In this document: positions 34,699-38,124 of the stretch, one piece after another | Position numbering within the stretch: position 1 is the stretch's first letter | Layout: each line of letters begins with the position of its first letter | NCBI GenBank assembly: GCA_937864045.1 | Contig: CALMIF010000173.1 | Coordinates: forward strand, 1-38,124 | Reading direction: 5' to 3' | Length of the DNA stretch: 38,124 bases | From: an uncultured Aquabacterium sp. | GTDB lineage: Bacteria; Pseudomonadota; Gammaproteobacteria; Burkholderiales; Burkholderiaceae_C | Position numbers and translations under genes: made by a program | The notes under the pieces: generated by a model | Seen by the model: only the letters and a program-made list of their open reading frames with translations | Told to the model about the DNA's origin: nothing | Database searches by the model: none

Positions 34699-36843
34699 AT
34701 GAATCCTCTGCTTCAACAGTTCAAGGCGCTGTTCGACGGCCTGGCCGGCCACCCCGCCGCCCAGCAGGCGGCCGCGAAGGTCGGCCTGAGCCTGCCCATC
34801 CTGCGCAGCCTGGGCGCGCCCATCTTCATCGTGCTGGTGCTGGCGATGATGGTGCTGCCGCTGCCGCCCTGGATGCTGGACCTGCTGTTCACCTTCAACA
34901 TCGCGATGGCGCTGATGGTGATGATGGTGGCCTCGCAGATGGTGCGCCCGCTGGACTTCGCCGCCTTCCCGGCGGTGCTGCTGGTCACCACGCTGCTGCG
35001 CCTGAGCCTGAACGTGGCCTCCACCCGCGTGGTGCTGATGGAAGGCCACACCGGCGCCGGCGCCGCGGGCAAGGTGATCGAGAGCTTCGGCCACTTCCTG
35101 ATCGGCGGCAACTTCGCGGTCGGCCTGATCGTCTTCGCCGTGCTGGTGGTGATCAACTTCATCGTCGTCACCAAGGGTGCCGAGCGCATCGCCGAGGTCG
35201 GCGCGCGCTTCACCCTGGATGCGATGCCCGGCAAGCAGATGGCGATCGACGCCGACCTGAACGCCGGCCTGATCGACGAGAAGGAAGCCAAGCGCCGCCG
35301 CCTCGAAGTGGGCGAGGAGGCCGACTTCTTCGGCTCCATGGACGGCGCCAGCAAGTTCGTGCGCGGCGACGCCATCGCCGGCATGCTGATCCTGGTCATC
35401 AACATCGTCGGCGGCTTCCTGATCGGCGTCATCAGCCACAACCTGAGTGCCGGCGACGCCGCCAACCACTACGTGCTGCTGGCCGTGGGCGATGCCCTGG
35501 TGGCGCAGATCCCGGGCCTGCTGATCTCGGTGGCTGCGGCGATGGTCGTCAGCCGCGTGGGCAAGGAGCAGAACATCGGCAGCCAGATCGGCGCCCAGGT
35601 GTTCGGCAGCAGCAAGGCGCTGGGCATCACCGCGGGCATCGTCGGCACGCTGGGGCTGATCCCGGGCATGCCCAACCTGGTGTTCCTGTTGATCGCCGGT
35701 GCCCTGGGCGCCCTGGCCTGGGGCCTCAAGCGGCGCGACAAGCTGGCCGCCGAGGCGCCGCCCGCGCCGCCACCCGACGCCCAGCCCGCCAATGCCGAGG
35801 CCAACTGGGACGACCTGGTGCCGGTGGACACCCTGGGCCTGGAGGTGGGCTACCGGCTGATCGCCCTGGTCGACAAGACCCGCGTGTCCGGCGGCAGCGA
35901 CCTGCTCAGCCGCATCAAGGGCGTGCGCAAGAAGTTCGCTGCCGAGGTGGGTTTCCTGCCGCCGGCGGTGCACATCCGCGACAACCTGGAGCTCAAGCCC
36001 AGCGCCTACCGCGTGCTGCTGCGCGGCGCCGTGGTGGGCGAGGGCGAGGCCTACCCGGGCATGCTGCTGGCCATCAACCCGGGCGGCGCCAGCATCAAGC
36101 TGCCGGGCACCGCCACCACCGATCCGGCCTTCGGCCTGCCCGCCACCTGGATTGAGGAGCGCCAGCGCGAAATGGCCCAAATGAATGGGTTCACCGTCGT
36201 TGATTGCGCGACCGTCGTGGCGACCCATCTTTCACACTTGATGCAAGTGAACGCAGCACGCCTGCTGGGCCGGGTGGAGACCCAGCAGCTCGTGGAGCAC
36301 GTCACGAAGCAGGCCCCCAAGCTCATCGAGGACGTGATTCCCAAAATGGTCGGCATCGCCACATTGCAGAAGGTGCTGCAGCTGCTGCTCGACGAGGGCG
36401 TGCACATCCGCGACATGCGCTCCATCGTCGAGTGCGTGGCCGAGAACGCGGCCCAGGTCACCGACCCGGTCGAGCTGGCCCGCCGCATCCGCGTGCACCT
36501 GGCGCCGGTGATCGTGCAGCAGATCTACGGGCCGACCAAGGAGCTGGACGTGATCGCCCTGGAGCCCGAGCTGGAGCGCCTGGTCACCCAGGCCCTGACC
36601 AGCCCGCACGGCGCGGCGCTGGACCCCGGCGTGGCCGACACCCTCACCCGCGAGGCCGCCAACACCGCCAAGAAGCAGGAAGACCTGGGCCAGCCCGCCT
36701 GCCTGCTGGTGCCCGACCCGATCCGCGTCCCCATGGCGCGGCTGCTCAAGCGCGCAGCGCCCCGCCTGAAGGTGCTGGGCCACAGCGAGATTCCTGAGAC
36801 CCATTCGATCCGCATCGGCAACATCATCGGGAGCGCCGCATGA
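34699..36843 (+). CDS. flhA: Flagellar type III export gate protein FlhA
   Basis: 714-residue export gate ring protein. The N-terminal half (to about 330) carries eight membrane segments and the conserved FHIPEP-family loop with RLSLNVASTRVVL, AMPGKQMAIDADLNAG and the acidic EEADFFGSMDGASKFVRGDAIAG region. The C-terminal cytoplasmic domain (about 370-714) docks chaperone-substrate complexes. Length is normal for the family. Its stop overlaps the flhF start (ATGA). Confidence 0.97.
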   Translation: MNPLLQQFKALFDGLAGHPAAQQAAAKVGLSLPILRSLGAPIFIVLVLAMMVLPLPPWMLDLLFTFNIAMALMVMMVASQMVRPLDFAAFPAVLLVTTLLRLSLNVASTRVVLMEGHTGAGAAGKVIESFGHFLIGGNFAVGLIVFAVLVVINFIVVTKGAERIAEVGARFTLDAMPGKQMAIDADLNAGLIDEKEAKRRRLEVGEEADFFGSMDGASKFVRGDAIAGMLILVINIVGGFLIGVISHNLSAGDAANHYVLLAVGDALVAQIPGLLISVAAAMVVSRVGKEQNIGSQIGAQVFGSSKALGITAGIVGTLGLIPGMPNLVFLLIAGALGALAWGLKRRDKLAAEAPPAPPPDAQPANAEANWDDLVPVDTLGLEVGYRLIALVDKTRVSGGSDLLSRIKGVRKKFAAEVGFLPPAVHIRDNLELKPSAYRVLLRGAVVGEGEAYPGMLLAINPGGASIKLPGTATTDPAFGLPATWIEERQREMAQMNGFTVVDCATVVATHLSHLMQVNAARLLGRVETQQLVEHVTKQAPKLIEDVIPKMVGIATLQKVLQLLLDEGVHIRDMRSIVECVAENAAQVTDPVELARRIRVHLAPVIVQQIYGPTKELDVIALEPELERLVTQALTSPHGAALDPGVADTLTREAANTAKKQEDLGQPACLLVPDPIRVPMARLLKRAAPRLKVLGHSEIPETHSIRIGNIIGSAA

Positions 36844-38124
36844 ACGTGAAACGGTTCACTGCAAGGACAGCGCGCGAAGCCCTGGCCCAGGTGCGCGAGG
36901 CGCTGGGCGAGGATGCGGTGGTGCTGTCGACCAAGCCCGCGGCCGACGGCGTGGAAGTGCTGGCGATGGCCCCCGAGGGACTGGCCCGCCTGGAGCAGGC
37001 CGCCGCCCAGGTGCCGGCCGCCCGGCCAGTGGCGCCGCCCGCGCCGCCGCTGGCCGCACCGGCAGCGGCCGTGCCTGCGGCCCCCGCCGCGCCGCGCCCG
37101 ATGAGCCTGGCCGAGCGCATCGCCGCGCGCGGCGAGCGCCTGGAGGCACGCGCGCAGGAGCGCATCGAGCCCGGGCTGTTCAGTGACGGCGGCGCTGCCG
37201 GCCCGGCGCCGGACAACGCGGTCGAGCGCGACGTCGAGACCCTGGGCATGAGCACGCTGACCTTCCAGGACTATGTGCGCGAGCGCATGCTCAAGCGCCG
37301 CCAGGCCGAGCTGGCGCAGCAGCCGCCGGCCACGCTGCAGCAGCGGGTGGCCGCGCAGGCGGCGGCCCAGGCCGCAGCGGCCAAGCCTCCGCAGGCCACC
37401 GCCGAGCCCGCCGCGGCTTCGCTGCGCGTGGTGCCCCGGGCCGAGCGCCGCGCCGAGGCCGCTGCCGTGCCGCCGCTGCGCGAGCGCATCAACCCGGCCG
37501 CTGCCCGCCACGAGATCCCCGTGCTGCGCGACGAGCTGCGCCTGCCCGCCACGCCTGCCGCCGGCCGCCACGACCTGCTGGGCCCGGCCGGTGCCCGCGA
37601 GATCCGCGACATCCGCGATGCCCGCGTCGCCCGTGACGGCCGCGACGGTCGCACCCGCCCGGCGCTGGAGCTGGCCGACGACGGCGCCCGCGCTGCCGCC
37701 AGCGACGAGGCGCTGAGCGGCCTGCGCGACGAGATGCAGGCCATGCGCAGCCTGATCGACGAGCGCTTCGGCATGCTGGCCTTCATGGAGCGGCTGCAGC
37801 GCGACCCGCGCCAGGCCACGCTGTCGCAGGCGCTGTTCGACGCCGGCCTGTCGCCGGCCCTGGTGCGCCGCCTGGTGCAGGGCCTGCCCGCCACCGCCGC
37901 CGACCCGATGGCCTGGGCCGCCGACGTGCTGCAGCGCAACGTGCGCACCGACGAACAGGACGCCCCGCTGGAGGACCACGACGGCGTGCTCGCGCTGATC
38001 GGCCCCACCGGCGTGGGCAAGACCACCAGCACGGCCAAGCTGGCGGCGGCCTTCGCCATGAAGCATGGTGCCGCCAACCTGGGCCTGATCACGCTGGACG
38101 CCTACCGCGTGGCCGCCCACGAGC
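36840..38124 (+). CDS. flhF: Flagellar SRP-like GTPase FlhF (3' end outside window)
   Basis: 428 complete codons with no stop, running off the window. FlhF sets flagellar position and number at the pole. An N-terminal B domain (about 1-60, MNVKRFTARTAREALAQVRE) is followed by a long low-complexity linker rich in Ala, Pro and Arg (about 60-290, with a run of RD-rich repeats near 258-275). The NG domain then begins, with the P-loop GPTGVGKTT at 388-396 and DAYR from 420. The rest of the GTPase domain is missing only because the window ends. A polar flagellum is implied. Confidence 0.96.
   Translation, partial: MNVKRFTARTAREALAQVREALGEDAVVLSTKPAADGVEVLAMAPEGLARLEQAAAQVPAARPVAPPAPPLAAPAAAVPAAPAAPRPMSLAERIAARGERLEARAQERIEPGLFSDGGAAGPAPDNAVERDVETLGMSTLTFQDYVRERMLKRRQAELAQQPPATLQQRVAAQAAAQAAAAKPPQATAEPAAASLRVVPRAERRAEAAAVPPLRERINPAAARHEIPVLRDELRLPATPAAGRHDLLGPAGAREIRDIRDARVARDGRDGRTRPALELADDGARAAASDEALSGLRDEMQAMRSLIDERFGMLAFMERLQRDPRQATLSQALFDAGLSPALVRRLVQGLPATAADPMAWAADVLQRNVRTDEQDAPLEDHDGVLALIGPTGVGKTTSTAKLAAAFAMKHGAANLGLITLDAYRVAAHE

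Noticed and set aside
1..38124. Insertion sequences, integrases, tRNA or rRNA genes marking an island
   Set aside because: None recognised on either strand; the insertion idea rests on gene order alone.

Overview
The window is very GC-rich with dense coding, and its flagellar gene order (cheY-cheZ ... flhB-flhA-flhF) is that of a motile betaproteobacterium, most likely Burkholderiales. Genus cannot be set from the sequence alone. Two copies of a hairpin-rich intergenic element of a kind I associate from memory with Rubrivivax/Leptothrix-like genomes fit this weakly. No transposase, integrase, tRNA, rRNA or CRISPR array was found.

Layout: (1) 13-1130, cheY and cheZ, closed by an intrinsic terminator. 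(2) 1238-2791, a methyl-accepting chemotaxis protein, followed by a compound repeat and a terminator. (3) 3120-20333, a long, closely packed + strand cluster. It starts with a TPR-GT41 (O-GlcNAc-transferase-like) glycosyltransferase, then a complete type I secretion system (ABC exporter, HlyD-type adaptor, TolC-type outer membrane protein), then four glycan genes (GT4, FkbM-type methyltransferase, NodZ-like fucosyltransferase-like protein, GT2), and ends with six genes that together make a full CDP-tyvelose pathway. (4) 20559-33209 on the - strand, a single 4216-residue protein. (5) 33527 to the end, flhB, flhA and the start of flhF.

The giant protein is the centre of interest. After seven residues it runs as 497 consecutive 8-residue repeats (3976 residues) with no break in register. 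It ends in a 233-residue module with three EF-hand-like calcium loops, of the kind seen at the C-terminus of type I secreted proteins. The octads are arranged in 17-octad (136-residue, 408-bp) super-repeats. I cannot assign the octad to a named repeat family. The protein has no cysteine that I can find, no Sec signal and no RTX nonapeptides. It carries about two Ser/Thr per octad.

Working model (inference): the giant protein is exported by the adjacent type I system. Its Ser/Thr-rich octads may be glycosylated by the TPR-GT41 enzyme and extended by the neighbouring transferases, possibly with 3,6-dideoxyhexose (tyvelose). Its promoter region carries a sigma-28 (FliA)-like site divergent from a second such site in front of flhB, which would tie its expression to late flagellar genes. 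The whole approximately 32-kb block separates cheZ from flhB, which are neighbours in related flagellar loci, so it looks like an accessory motility or surface module built into the flagellar locus. Flagellin or LPS are alternative targets of the sugar pathway.
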